Shown: positions 34,917 through 43,976, counted from the stretch's first letter. The stretch: DNA of 64,000 nt from Bacteroides sp. (GCA_014801735.1 JAAVDO010000006.1:186001-250000); one strand, 5' to 3'. The notes: generated by a model from the sequence alone, not told the origin. Translations and numbers: made by a program.

Positions 34917-36098
34917 ATGAGTCAACTCATCCCTGAAAATATCAGAAAGGCAGCCGAACGGGCGATAAGCCTGAATCTGCCTTTCGTGCTATATGCACTG
35001 CCCGGAGAGAGCGAAGTGCGCTTCATGGCATCCAGGCCTCATGACGGCGAGAACCGTCTGGATATTACGGATCGGGAGCTGAAAGCATTCGTGATAACCA
35101 TGTTTGCCGCACCTGCATCTTCGGCTGTCGGAATTAAAGCGGAAATGACGGCTGAAGATGTTTTGGCGCTTCCTGATGATATGCCGAGCTTTGACGGCCC
35201 ACAAAGACTTGTAAGACCGTTGAGTACAGAGTATGCTCATTATCTCGCAAACTTTCATGAAGCACAGAAGGGGCTGAGATACAGTACCAAAAAGGTGGTA
35301 TTGTCCAGACGCCTGGCATTTATGGTGAGCGGTAACGCCACTCAATTGGCCGAGGAGTATTTCACGGAACTACCCGATACATTCAGAGCTCTCTATTTCA
35401 CTCAGGAGACAGGATTGTGGATCACCGCAACTCCGGAACAACTTCTGAACTATGACGCAACAACCTCGACATTCCGCACTATGGCTCTTGCGGGAACACA
35501 GAGCATGGGAAATAAGTGCGTAGAGGGCGGAGAAGAATGGGATGAAAAAAACACCCTGGAACATGATCTGGTTGTGGAACATATAAAGCAGGTGTTCTAC
35601 GGAGCGGGACTCGCTACGGAAGTTTCAGAGCCGACGGTGTTGAAATTCGGAGAAGTAGGCCATCTGTGTCACCGGATTAAGGGGTTCGGACAAACTGATG
35701 TCAGCTCCCTGCTTGACCGTCTGAACCCAACCCCGGCCGTAGCAGGATACCCTGTGAACAAGACACTCGAAATTATAGAACGATATGAACCGCATCCGCG
35801 GTTGTGCTATGGCGGTTGGCTCGGGCTGAAAAACGGACAAGATCTGGATCTATACGTGAATCTGCGTAGCGCGATGCTTGAGCCCGGCGAGAAGACACTG
35901 AACATAAACATTATATGCGGAGGCGGAATTCTGCGGGCATCCAAACCTGAAGCGGAATGGAAAGAGGCCGGCATGAAGGCGGGACCGCTATGGAACGTGA
36001 TCAAGGAGATGCAACCCACTGATATCTATGGAGCTCCGGTTCCACACTCATACCATCCCGCTGATATACTGGAAGAGTGGATGAAATTCCGGGAATGA
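34917..36098 (+). CDS. menF: Isochorismate synthase-like chorismate-binding enzyme
   Basis: 393 residues from the ATG at 34917, 13 bases past rimO. The chorismate-binding domain fills the C-terminal two-thirds: LALAGT-like MALAGTQSMG, then KFGEVGHLCHRIKG, PTPAVAGYPVNKTLEIIERYEP, and CGGGILRASKPEAEWKE with the Glu and Gly-rich signature. The VAGYP block favours isochorismate synthase (MenF/EntC) over anthranilate or aminodeoxychorismate synthase. In an anaerobe with menaquinone this feeds menaquinone synthesis, yet no menD or other men gene is adjacent. It is convergent with nrdG, 11 bases between the stops. Confidence 0.82.
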   Translation: MSQLIPENIRKAAERAISLNLPFVLYALPGESEVRFMASRPHDGENRLDITDRELKAFVITMFAAPASSAVGIKAEMTAEDVLALPDDMPSFDGPQRLVRPLSTEYAHYLANFHEAQKGLRYSTKKVVLSRRLAFMVSGNATQLAEEYFTELPDTFRALYFTQETGLWITATPEQLLNYDATTSTFRTMALAGTQSMGNKCVEGGEEWDEKNTLEHDLVVEHIKQVFYGAGLATEVSEPTVLKFGEVGHLCHRIKGFGQTDVSSLLDRLNPTPAVAGYPVNKTLEIIERYEPHPRLCYGGWLGLKNGQDLDLYVNLRSAMLEPGEKTLNINIICGGGILRASKPEAEWKEAGMKAGPLWNVIKEMQPTDIYGAPVPHSYHPADILEEWMKFRE

Positions 36099-36109
36099 CT
36101 GGAAGATGG

Positions 36110-36595
36110 TCAGAATGTGCTGTGCCAGATGATGACTTCTCCGGACCTACGTGAAGCCTGGACATCAACAAGGCGCTGATTGGAGGAACCTTTGAACTGA
36201 AGACCCGTATCTCGCCGAGAGGCAACATAGGGACCATCAACAAGGACATCGATATGATCAAGCAGACGACTCATAATCGGGTCGGTCTCGGCGTACTCAT
36301 AAAGATAGCCTGTATAGACCCACACAGAGTAACCTTTTTTCTTAAGGCCGGAAGCTACCGTAATTATATCTCCAGCCTGCAGCATAGGATCACCACCGCT
36401 GAAAGTCACATCCAATCCGATTTCAAACAGGCGCTCAAGGAGTTGCTCCGCGTCCATCTCCACTCCCCCTTCATGATCCCAAGACTGAGGGTTATGGCAA
36501 CCGGGGCAATGATGATCGCAACCTGCAAGATAGACCGAGGTGCGGAACCCCGGTCCATCGACAGTTGTCGCCTCAACAATATCGAGAACGCGCAT
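36110..36595 (-). CDS. nrdG: Anaerobic ribonucleotide reductase activating protein
   Basis: 161 residues from the ATG at 36595; a longer frame runs back over nrdD and is discarded. Radical SAM cluster motif CxxxCxxC is Cys26, Cys30, Cys33 (GCDHHCPGCHN), followed by TFSGGDPM, which binds SAM. Makes the glycyl radical on NrdD. It starts 7 bases after the nrdD stop, so the two are co-transcribed. Confidence 0.92.
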   Translation of the reverse strand: MRVLDIVEATTVDGPGFRTSVYLAGCDHHCPGCHNPQSWDHEGGVEMDAEQLLERLFEIGLDVTFSGGDPMLQAGDIITVASGLKKKGYSVWVYTGYLYEYAETDPIMSRLLDHIDVLVDGPYVASRRDTGLQFKGSSNQRLVDVQASRRSGEVIIWHSTF

Positions 36596-36602
36596 GACCG
36601 AT

Positions 36603-38810
36603 TTATTTGTGGACAACACGGTCGTTGAGCTCTGCGAGCTTGGCACTGTTCCAGCGGTCGGTTGTACCGACAAGGTAGCCCGTGATTCTCTGCAGACGGT
36701 CGATGTGGGTGCTTCCGCACTCGGGACAAACCGTGAGGTTCTCGACGGCATCCTCATGTCCGCAATTCATACAACGGTTTCTATTGTGGTTGACAGAGCA
36801 GTAGCCGATATTGTGCTTATCCATCAGATCGACTATCTGAGAGATAGCCTCGGGATTGTGAGTTGCGTCACCATCGATCTCCACGTAGAAGATATGGCCT
36901 CCACCGGTCAAAGCGTGATAAGGAGCCTCGATACGTGCTTTATGTGCGGGGCTGCAATGATAGTAGACCGGAACATGGTTGGAGTTGGTATAATAGTTCT
37001 TATCGGTTATACCGGGAATGACACCAAACGACTTGCGGTCGGCAGCCGTAAACTTACCAGAAAGGCCCTCGGCCGGAGTGGCCAGAACAGAGAAGTTGTG
37101 GCCATAACGCTCGGAGAACTCATTAACACGGCTGCGCATGTGACTCACAATTCTGAGTCCCAAGGCCTGCGAGTCCTCACTCTCGCCATGATGCTTACCT
37201 GTCAGGGCAACAAGACACTCGGCAAGACCTATGAAACCGATGCCGAGAGTACCCTGATTGATGACTGACTCGATGGTATCGGTCGGTTTCAGATTCTCGC
37301 AACCATTCCAGAGGCGCGACATCAACAACGGGAACTGCTTGACAAGAGCAGTCTTCTGGAAGTTGAATCTGTCGCAAAGCTGACGGGCCGTGATTTCAAG
37401 TATTTCATCGAGCTTGCGGAAGAATCGTGCGATACGCTCCTCACGGTCGATGATAGCCATACATTCGATAGCGATACGGACAACATTGATGGTAGAGAAG
37501 CTCAGATTACCTCGACCCACAGAGGTTTTCTCGCCATAGCGATTCTCGAACACACGGGTGCGACATCCCATAGTCGCCACTTCGTAGAGATAGCGCTTGG
37601 GGTCGTCGGCTCTCCACTTCTCATGATAATTGAAAGTGGCATCAAGATTCACAAAGTTGGGGAAGAAGCGACGCGCAGTTACCTTACATGCAAGCTTATA
37701 GAGATCGTAATTACGATCTTCTGGAAGATAGCTAACTCCCCTCTTCTTTTTCCAGATCTGGATTGGGAATATGGCGGTAGCACCATTACCAACTCCCTCG
37801 TAGGTACTACGGAGGAGTTCGCGGATGATGCAACGACCTTCGGCAGAAGTGTCGGTACCGTAGTTTATAGAGCTGAACACCACCTGATTGCCTCCACGCG
37901 AGTGGATTGTATTCATATTGTGAATGAATGCTTCCATAGACTGATGGACGCGGTCGACAGTCTGATTAACAGCATGCTGCAAAAGACGCTCATCACCTTC
38001 CAAACCCTTGAGAGGACGCTTGATGTAGTCGTCGAGCGCGATATCGTAAAGATGAGTAAGCTGACGATCTTCAATCTCTTCGAGTTTCTTTAACTCCTCG
38101 ATAAGCGAGGCACGGACAAAAGGAGCGAGATAGAAATCGAAAGCAGGGATCGCTTGTCCGCCATGCATTTCGTTCTGGGCCGTCTCGAGAGAGATGCAAC
38201 TGATTATACTTGCTGTCTCGATACGCTTGGCGGGACGGCTCTCACCATGACCGGCGCAGAAACCATGCTCAAGAATACGATCGAGGGGGTGCTGGACACA
38301 AGTCAGGCTCTTTGTGGGATAATAATCCTTGTCGTGTATATGGAGATAACCATGACGCACTGCCTCTCTTGCCTCAGCCGACAGAAGATAGTCGTCAACA
38401 AAAGGCTTAGTGGTCTCACTAGCAAATTTCATCATCATACCCGCCGGAGAATCGGTGTTCATGTTGGCATTCTCGCGGGTGATGTCATTGCTCTTAGCCT
38501 CGATGATCTCAAGGAAAATATCGCGGGTCTTGGCACGACGGGCAATGCTACGCTGATCGCGGTATGCTATATAGCGCTTGGCCACTTCCTTGCGTGGCGA
38601 TTGCATCAGTTCGAGCTCAACCAAATCCTGAATCTCTTCCACAGTCATCTGATCGCGCCCTCTCATACCAATATGATCAGCTATACGCTGAAGCAGCGAT
38701 TCATCCTCGCCAAGATCGGTAGTAAGCATGGCCTTACGGACAGCAGCCTTGATTTTTTCTTCATTATAGCCTACGATTCGGCCGTCGCGTTTGACTACGG
38801 TCTGTATCAT
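36603..38810 (-). CDS. nrdD: Anaerobic (class III) ribonucleoside-triphosphate reductase
   Basis: 735 residues. N-terminal ATP-cone (VVKRDGRIVGYNEEKI, about 3-95) for allosteric control, then the ten-stranded barrel. Near the C-terminus a zinc site of four cysteines (CMNCG, CPECG) is followed by the glycyl radical segment RITGYLVGTTDRWN, where the Gly carries the radical; many homologues have RVCGYLG here, so this is the ITGYLV variant, also seen in Gram-positive enzymes. Reduces NTPs to dNTPs without oxygen. Followed by nrdG. Confidence 0.94.
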   Translation of the reverse strand: MIQTVVKRDGRIVGYNEEKIKAAVRKAMLTTDLGEDESLLQRIADHIGMRGRDQMTVEEIQDLVELELMQSPRKEVAKRYIAYRDQRSIARRAKTRDIFLEIIEAKSNDITRENANMNTDSPAGMMMKFASETTKPFVDDYLLSAEAREAVRHGYLHIHDKDYYPTKSLTCVQHPLDRILEHGFCAGHGESRPAKRIETASIISCISLETAQNEMHGGQAIPAFDFYLAPFVRASLIEELKKLEEIEDRQLTHLYDIALDDYIKRPLKGLEGDERLLQHAVNQTVDRVHQSMEAFIHNMNTIHSRGGNQVVFSSINYGTDTSAEGRCIIRELLRSTYEGVGNGATAIFPIQIWKKKRGVSYLPEDRNYDLYKLACKVTARRFFPNFVNLDATFNYHEKWRADDPKRYLYEVATMGCRTRVFENRYGEKTSVGRGNLSFSTINVVRIAIECMAIIDREERIARFFRKLDEILEITARQLCDRFNFQKTALVKQFPLLMSRLWNGCENLKPTDTIESVINQGTLGIGFIGLAECLVALTGKHHGESEDSQALGLRIVSHMRSRVNEFSERYGHNFSVLATPAEGLSGKFTAADRKSFGVIPGITDKNYYTNSNHVPVYYHCSPAHKARIEAPYHALTGGGHIFYVEIDGDATHNPEAISQIVDLMDKHNIGYCSVNHNRNRCMNCGHEDAVENLTVCPECGSTHIDRLQRITGYLVGTTDRWNSAKLAELNDRVVHK

Positions 38811-38876
38811 ATTAGATTGGTATTGATTCTGAATTTAGTTGAATAATCTGAAATCGTAAATAAGGAATTTACAACG

Positions 38877-38908
38877 CAAAGCTACAACAATTCCTGCATC
38901 CTGACAAA
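38877..38908 (-). promoter_or_regulatory. Promoter for nrdD-nrdG
   Basis: Minus strand -33 TTTG (38908-38905), 20-base spacer, -7 TAGCTTTG (38884-38877). Leader about 60 bases. The rest of the gap to 39046 is A/T-rich and I see nothing further in it. Confidence 0.75.
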
Positions 38909-39046
38909 TTTTTAACATCGCAACAATTCCACAAATTTCCGTTTTTGACAACTTTTCGCTACCGCATCATCAGACAAATCATTAATAACCAACGCAATAA
39001 TATTTACAAACGGGAAACTTTAAGAAGAACAACGGACAAACTTTTA

Positions 39047-40177
39047 TTAAAAACGGACACCAAAGCTGGCTGTCAGGATCTGAGTGCTATTGAAGAACGT
39101 GTAGCTTTTACCGAAGTTGAGATACCCGTTGAAACGACCGGATAGGGTTGCAAACATCGCTTCGCGGTTATAGACAATAGCACCGAGGCCCTCGATATTA
39201 GTAGAAACAAGGTCGCGGATAGAACTACTCGACTCGCTCGTATGCTTATAACCAATGCTGGGAAGCACAGTGATATTGATGAGAAGAGTTTTAGGCTTCA
39301 GAACCCAATTGTGGGCGTAACCCCAAAGGACATTATAGTCGGTATGGCTGAACCGATATTCATGGTCTAGCGACGGAATGGCATCTAACATTGCCAAAGG
39401 CAATTTTTCGAAATTCATATCGATATGCTGACGGAGATAGTTGAATCCTATCACCCACGATCCGGCACTCTTAAGCTGATATTTGGAGTAGCAATAGGCA
39501 GCTGCCTGAGAATAATGGTCGTGATTGAAGAAGTAGTAGATATCGAAATTTCTGTTGTCGACATGAATATCGTTAAATTCATAATTCAGACGCTTACCGC
39601 CTTTAAAATCACCGAATTTACGTATAATAGCTCCCCCGTCTGCCATCTGGCTGGTGAAACTTGCTGAGAACAAAGAACTTGTAAAGCTAAAATCAAGACG
39701 ATGGCGCACACTATTGTCACCAAGCAACTGATTGACATTGAAAGTATAGCCAACACTCAATGCCATAAAGCATAAGTTGAAACCCAAGTCGTCGTAGAGC
39801 TTGGATGAAATATGAAGCAACGAATTGTCTTTGAAATGCATAACATAGGTACGCATCCACATATCATTCTTCATATAAGCTTTCCAGTTTTTCCCAGTAC
39901 CGACAACATAGTCATCGTCGTAGGAATTGAAAGTGCGGTCGCCCCAATTATAAACTTTTACGAGCCATCCGGCAAAACCAGGGTAACGGATAGAGGGATC
40001 GTTGATGTGGAAACCAGTGCTTACAAGCTGACGCACCCAGTTACGACCGGATGGAACAGCAACGGAGTCGGCAAGCATCGAAGAGCTGTCGGCAGGTTCG
40101 GATGCATGAGCACAAGCAACCTGAGACATCAGCATCAGGAAGCCAATAGAAAGCAGTTTTTTGATCAGGTTTCGCAC
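39047..40177 (-). CDS. DUF4421-family outer membrane protein
   Basis: 376 residues, signal peptide about 1-25 (ends VACAHA). The mature part is rich in aromatic, alternating strands (FNSYDDDYVVGTGKNWKAYMKN, LHISSKLYDDLGFNLCF) and ends in TASFGVRF with a terminal Phe, as in barrels. It resembles DUF4421 proteins, restricted to Bacteroidota. Function unknown. Its promoter is at 40212-40243 and it has no obvious operon partner. Confidence 0.7.
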   Translation of the reverse strand: MRNLIKKLLSIGFLMLMSQVACAHASEPADSSSMLADSVAVPSGRNWVRQLVSTGFHINDPSIRYPGFAGWLVKVYNWGDRTFNSYDDDYVVGTGKNWKAYMKNDMWMRTYVMHFKDNSLLHISSKLYDDLGFNLCFMALSVGYTFNVNQLLGDNSVRHRLDFSFTSSLFSASFTSQMADGGAIIRKFGDFKGGKRLNYEFNDIHVDNRNFDIYYFFNHDHYSQAAAYCYSKYQLKSAGSWVIGFNYLRQHIDMNFEKLPLAMLDAIPSLDHEYRFSHTDYNVLWGYAHNWVLKPKTLLINITVLPSIGYKHTSESSSSIRDLVSTNIEGLGAIVYNREAMFATLSGRFNGYLNFGKSYTFFNSTQILTASFGVRF

Positions 40178-40211
40178 GTTTTATCGGAATTGCGAGCGAG
40201 AGAAAACAGGA

Positions 40212-40243
40212 CAAAGTTACACAAATTTGAGAAGGTCACCAAA
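40212..40243 (-). promoter_or_regulatory. Promoter for the DUF4421 gene
   Basis: Minus strand -33 TTTG (40243-40240), 20-base spacer, -7 TAACTTTG (40219-40212). Exact consensus match. Confidence 0.78.
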
Positions 40244-40256
40244 TATTGGCAGACAG

Positions 40257-40277
40257 AAAACCGCTGCATCAGCGGTT
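40257..40277 (-). terminator. Terminator after the choloylglycine hydrolase gene
   Basis: AACCGCTG / CAGCGGTT with a 3-base loop (40259-40277), followed on the minus strand by TT and CTGTC. Short T-run, 40 bases past the gene's stop. Confidence 0.45.
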
Positions 40278-40316
40278 GCCCGGTGATACAGCGGTATATC
40301 AGATAACCTGAGCGTC

Positions 40317-41363
40317 TTAGTACATGGGGGTGAAGGGTTTGCTCTTCACGAGACGAGAGGTAACATCACCAACGTAATCAGATGACTTGGAAGTGTCGAG
40401 CTTCAAAACAGAGGCACCTTCACGGAGATCACACTTCTTGAGGTCGATGTAATACATGCCAGGATTGGTCACGATATCAAAATAATAACGTTTGTCGCGG
40501 AGATTGGAGAATGAGCGCCACTGTGTTGATGAGACATTAGGCTCGCCATTGACAGTGTAGAGGTATGGAACAGAGACGTTCATGACAACGCTACGAGTTA
40601 TGCTAACAGCGATATCGGGATCATCGACCTTGTCAACGTTATTGACGAAGAAACTTGCGCGAACATAGCGGTCGGGGCTCTTAACAGTGCCCGGGAGGAA
40701 GTTGGTGCCACCGACACCTTCCCAATATTTGTTGATAGCCTGCATAGACGGGAAAGGAGGATCGTTGGTGAGAACACGAGTGCCTTCGCCTTCGTAGATC
40801 TTGACATTGCCATGATCGAATTCGAGGACAGCGCTACGTCCTTCAGCATCGGTAATGCCCCAGTGCAGAGCCGAGACGGTTCCACCATCGAAAGTGGCAC
40901 CGCTGATAGTGAATTCCTGCTTGTTGAGTTCGGCAACAAGTTCGGGAGTGGTGGAAAAATTGTCGAGCATCCAGGCAACAAACATTGCGAGCGACATAGG
41001 AGCGCGATTTTCGGTCTGCTCATTTACATAAACCGTACCCTTACAGAAGAGGCCGTTGACCGAGAGACCCTTTTCGTTCATGCCCTCGGTGACACCACCG
41101 TCATAGCCAACAGCATAGACTGCTCCATACTTGGAAACCCACTCCACCGAGCCGGGGAGAGTGTTGCCCTTCTTGGCCATTCCCTTGGGGTAGACGTAGA
41201 GATTGGTGGGGATAGGAGTTTTCCAGTCGAGCGAACGGCCGACTACAAGAAGTGTGGAGTCGCTGCCGATATATACTACGCGTGAACAAGCGTCGGAGTG
41301 TGTCGGAATCAACATGGCTGCACCGAGAGTGAGAGCTGCGCCAAGAGTGCGGAGTAAATTCAT
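40317..41363 (-). CDS. Choloylglycine hydrolase family (bile salt hydrolase-like), exported
   Basis: 348 residues, signal peptide about 1-25 ending just before Cys26 (HSDACSRVVY). In this Ntn-hydrolase family, processing exposes that Cys as the catalytic nucleophile. Further active-site matches: Arg43 and Asp46 (GRSLDW), Asn200 (LTNDPPF) and the DRYVRASFF segment with the conserved Arg near 232-235. The layout resembles Bacteroides bile salt hydrolases, which remove glycine or taurine from conjugated bile acids. Penicillin V acylases and other amide hydrolases share these residues, so the substrate is not certain. Single-gene unit downstream of the murA terminator. Confidence 0.78.
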   Translation of the reverse strand: MNLLRTLGAALTLGAAMLIPTHSDACSRVVYIGSDSTLLVVGRSLDWKTPIPTNLYVYPKGMAKKGNTLPGSVEWVSKYGAVYAVGYDGGVTEGMNEKGLSVNGLFCKGTVYVNEQTENRAPMSLAMFVAWMLDNFSTTPELVAELNKQEFTISGATFDGGTVSALHWGITDAEGRSAVLEFDHGNVKIYEGEGTRVLTNDPPFPSMQAINKYWEGVGGTNFLPGTVKSPDRYVRASFFVNNVDKVDDPDIAVSITRSVVMNVSVPYLYTVNGEPNVSSTQWRSFSNLRDKRYYFDIVTNPGMYYIDLKKCDLREGASVLKLDTSKSSDYVGDVTSRLVKSKPFTPMY

Positions 41364-41463
41364 AAGAGATTATGATTAAATGAATGTTTTCTTTCTAACA
41401 CTCAGTGGTGAATTTTGGTTCGGATACAGCCAAAACAATGATAAAACCGGAGCAGCGAAATAA

Positions 41464-41493
41464 CGTCAGGGGCAGGTGCGCACCCCCCTGACG
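41464..41493 (-). promoter_or_regulatory. Strong hairpin between murA and the choloylglycine hydrolase gene
   Basis: CGTCAGGGG (41464-41472) pairs with CCCCTGACG (41485-41493), with an inner GGTG/CACC stem (41475-41478, 41481-41484). It is about 100 bases upstream of the hydrolase ATG and some 50 bases past the murA terminator. On the minus strand it is followed by TTATTTC. It may be a second terminator or a structured 5' leader. I did not find a convincing promoter in 41364-41543. Confidence 0.45.
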
Positions 41494-41543
41494 CCGCAAA
41501 GGCTGTAACTTTGCAGCATCAACAAGAGAACATTGAAATTCTG

Positions 41544-41565
41544 AAAAAGCCGGGAGAGTCCCGGC
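41544..41565 (-). terminator. Intrinsic terminator after murA
   Basis: Minus strand GCCGGGA / TCCCGGC with a 3-base loop (41565-41549), followed by TTTTT (41548-41544). Nine bases beyond the murA stop: a clean end to the lpx-pyr-mur run. Confidence 0.85.
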
Positions 41566-41574
41566 AAACTAAGG

Positions 41575-42885
41575 TCAGTCCTCGCGCCGGATATTGGCAC
41601 CCAACGCATTGAGGCGCTGATCAATATGCTGATAACCGCGGTCGATCTGATCGATATTCTCGATACGGCTGATACCTCTGGCAGACATGGCAGCCAGCAA
41701 CATAGCTATACCGGCACGAATATCAGGCGAAAGCATATTGTTGGCCCGCAAAGCAAAACGGTGGTCAAGCCCGATCACAATAGCCCTATGAGGGTCGCAA
41801 AGCATGATCTGAGCACCCATGTCAATGAGATTGTCGACAAAGAAGAGGCGACTCTCGAACATCTTCTGGTGGATAAGCACGCTGCCACGGCACTGAGTGG
41901 CGACAACGAGCATGACACTAAGCAGGTCGGGGGTCAGTCCAGGCCAAGGAGCATCGGCCACGGTGAGAATCGAACCGTCGAGATTGGATTCAATCTCGTA
42001 GAGATCCTGTTCGGGAACATAAATATCATCCCCGCGACGCTCAATCGTTATACCAAGCCGACGGAAAGCATCAGGAATAATGCCGAGCTGATCGTAGGCG
42101 ACATCCTTTATGGTGATACCGCTGCTGGTTATAGCCGCCATACCGATAAAACTACCTACCTCGATCATATCGGGCAATATACGATGAACAGCGGAGCCGA
42201 TTTCCCAAGTTCCGTGAATACGCAGAAGATTAGAACCGATACCTTCGATCTGCACACCCATCATGTCGAGCATACGACAAAGCTGCTGGATATATGGTTC
42301 GCAAGCTGCGTTGTAGATAGTAGTCACACCCTCGGCAAGGGCAGCTGCCATAATGATGTTGCCGGTACCTGTCACGGAAGCCTCGTCTAGAAGCATGTAT
42401 GTACCCTTGAGTCCATCAGGAGCACTAAGCTGATAGGCCCTCTTGTGAGAGTCGTAGCTCATCGTTGCACCAAGAGCCATCAGGCCTGTGATATGAGTAT
42501 CAATTTTGCGACGACCTATCTTATCGCCACCCGGCTTCGCAAACCAGACTTTGCCAAACCGCGCCAACAACGGACCGACAACCAGGACAGATCCACGCAG
42601 ACGGGAACAACGATCGATAAACTCCTGACCATTGATATAGTCTGTGTCAATATCATCGGCCTGGAAAGTGTAAGTGCCCTCGACGGGATGGGTAACCTTA
42701 ACACCCATACCCTGAAGAAGCCCTATCAGATTGTGCACGTCGAGTATTTCGGGCACATTTGAGATAGTGACAATCCGGTCGGTAAGAAGCGAAGCGCTTA
42801 TGACCTGAAGGGCTTCGTTTTTTGCACCCTGGGGGGTAATGGAGCCGCGGAGCTTTCTGCCCCCTTCGATAATGAATGTACTCAC
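41575..42885 (-). CDS. murA: UDP-N-acetylglucosamine 1-carboxyvinyltransferase, Asp-type
   Basis: 436 residues, EPT fold. Lys22-Asn23 (GAKNEALQ) and RLRGSVLVVGPLLARFG are as in MurA. The active-site loop reads AKPGGDKIGRRKIDTHI: position 121 is Asp (codon GAT), where E. coli MurA has Cys115. The Cys is the residue alkylated by fosfomycin; Asp variants (M. tuberculosis, Chlamydia, Borrelia) are active and resistant. Transfers enolpyruvate from PEP to UDP-GlcNAc, the first committed step of peptidoglycan synthesis. Last gene of the minus-strand run, 32 bases after murB, and followed by a terminator. Confidence 0.93.
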   Translation of the reverse strand: MSTFIIEGGRKLRGSITPQGAKNEALQVISASLLTDRIVTISNVPEILDVHNLIGLLQGMGVKVTHPVEGTYTFQADDIDTDYINGQEFIDRCSRLRGSVLVVGPLLARFGKVWFAKPGGDKIGRRKIDTHITGLMALGATMSYDSHKRAYQLSAPDGLKGTYMLLDEASVTGTGNIIMAAALAEGVTTIYNAACEPYIQQLCRMLDMMGVQIEGIGSNLLRIHGTWEIGSAVHRILPDMIEVGSFIGMAAITSSGITIKDVAYDQLGIIPDAFRRLGITIERRGDDIYVPEQDLYEIESNLDGSILTVADAPWPGLTPDLLSVMLVVATQCRGSVLIHQKMFESRLFFVDNLIDMGAQIMLCDPHRAIVIGLDHRFALRANNMLSPDIRAGIAMLLAAMSARGISRIENIDQIDRGYQHIDQRLNALGANIRRED

Positions 42886-42917
42886 GTGAACAAATTATTA
42901 AGATTATTGAAACAGGA

Positions 42918-43964
42918 TCAGCAAACGCGCTCTACCTCGGGATTCAGCCGAATACCGAACATGGCAAAGACAGTATCGGAAATCTCCTGACAGAGGTTAT
43001 CGATATCGGAAAAGACAGCATGGCCCGTGGCATTGATCAGTACAAGAGGTTGCTTCTGCCACACGGATGCACCACCTGACTTCATAGCCTTGCAACCAGC
43101 ACGGTCGATAAGCCAGGCCGCAGACAACTTCACCCTGCCCTCCCCTGCGGGATAACGAGGAATCGTGACACCGGGGCCGAGAATCTCGACAACACGTCGC
43201 TCGAAGGAATCCCACAGGTCGGCATCAATAACAGGATTCTTAAAAAAGCTACCGGCACTACCGATTTCAGCAGGATCGGGGAGTTTACGGTTGCGGACAC
43301 GGATCACGGCCTCGCGCACAGCCATAGGAGTGACAGGCTCGCCGGCGATCAATTCGGAGGCGAGATTTCCATAATCAAGCTTTGGAGCCGGAGTGACCGA
43401 CAGGATGTATGAAACCTGAGAGACAATGAACCGCCCCTTAAATCCGGGTTGCTTCATGAGCGACATGCGATAGCCGAAGGAAAGCTCATCGCGGGAAAGA
43501 GTGCGGAAGCAGTGGGCAACAGTGTCGTAGACGCGGACTGACTCGATCAGATCAGCAGCCTCACAACCGTAGGCGCCGACATTCTGAACGGAGGAGGCTC
43601 CGACTTCGCCAGGAATGGCAGAGAGATTCTCAAGGCCCCAAAGACCCGACTGACACGCCCACTCGCAAAGGCTATCCATGGTAATGCCTGCCCCGGCAAG
43701 GATACGAACCCTACCGGCGGAAAGAGGCTCGACCTCGTGAGTCAGAATAGAGCTATGAAGGACAGAACCCGCAAAGCAATCTGTAGCGATCAGAAGATTG
43801 CTTCCCGCACCGAAATGAAACCACGGCGAGCCATCGCTATCGAGCATAGCGATGACCGATGGGATATCATCGTCGGATGTATATTCAATCCAACGGCTGC
43901 AGGAGGCACGCAACCCGAAAGTGTTTCGGGGACGAAGGTCGAAGTCGGTGGCAGTGTGGATCAT
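42918..43964 (-). CDS. murB: UDP-N-acetylenolpyruvoylglucosamine reductase
   Basis: 348 residues, type I MurB. FAD-binding FHFGAGSNLLIATD (about 49-62), IPGEVGASSVQNVGAYG with flavin contacts, FGYRMS, the catalytic-Ser region GSAGSFFKNPV (about 243-253) and the C-terminal LNPEVERV with the general-acid Glu. Reduces enolpyruvyl-UDP-GlcNAc to UDP-MurNAc, the step directly after MurA, whose gene follows. Starts 12 bases downstream of pyrD. Confidence 0.93.
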   Translation of the reverse strand: MIHTATDFDLRPRNTFGLRASCSRWIEYTSDDDIPSVIAMLDSDGSPWFHFGAGSNLLIATDCFAGSVLHSSILTHEVEPLSAGRVRILAGAGITMDSLCEWACQSGLWGLENLSAIPGEVGASSVQNVGAYGCEAADLIESVRVYDTVAHCFRTLSRDELSFGYRMSLMKQPGFKGRFIVSQVSYILSVTPAPKLDYGNLASELIAGEPVTPMAVREAVIRVRNRKLPDPAEIGSAGSFFKNPVIDADLWDSFERRVVEILGPGVTIPRYPAGEGRVKLSAAWLIDRAGCKAMKSGGASVWQKQPLVLINATGHAVFSDIDNLCQEISDTVFAMFGIRLNPEVERVC

Positions 43965-43976
43965 CGGGAAATAGGG

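Noticed and set aside
36596..36757. N-terminal extension of nrdG
   Set aside because: Runs back over the nrdD 3' end in another frame; the family start MRVLDIVEATT is at 36595.
41506..41513. TAACTTTG on the plus strand, a perfect -7 match
   Set aside because: No -33 at 19-21 bases and no plus-strand gene downstream; a chance match or opposite-strand context.
41626..42390. 254-codon plus-strand open frame
   Set aside because: Antisense to murA, whose identity is firm; no motif in the translation.
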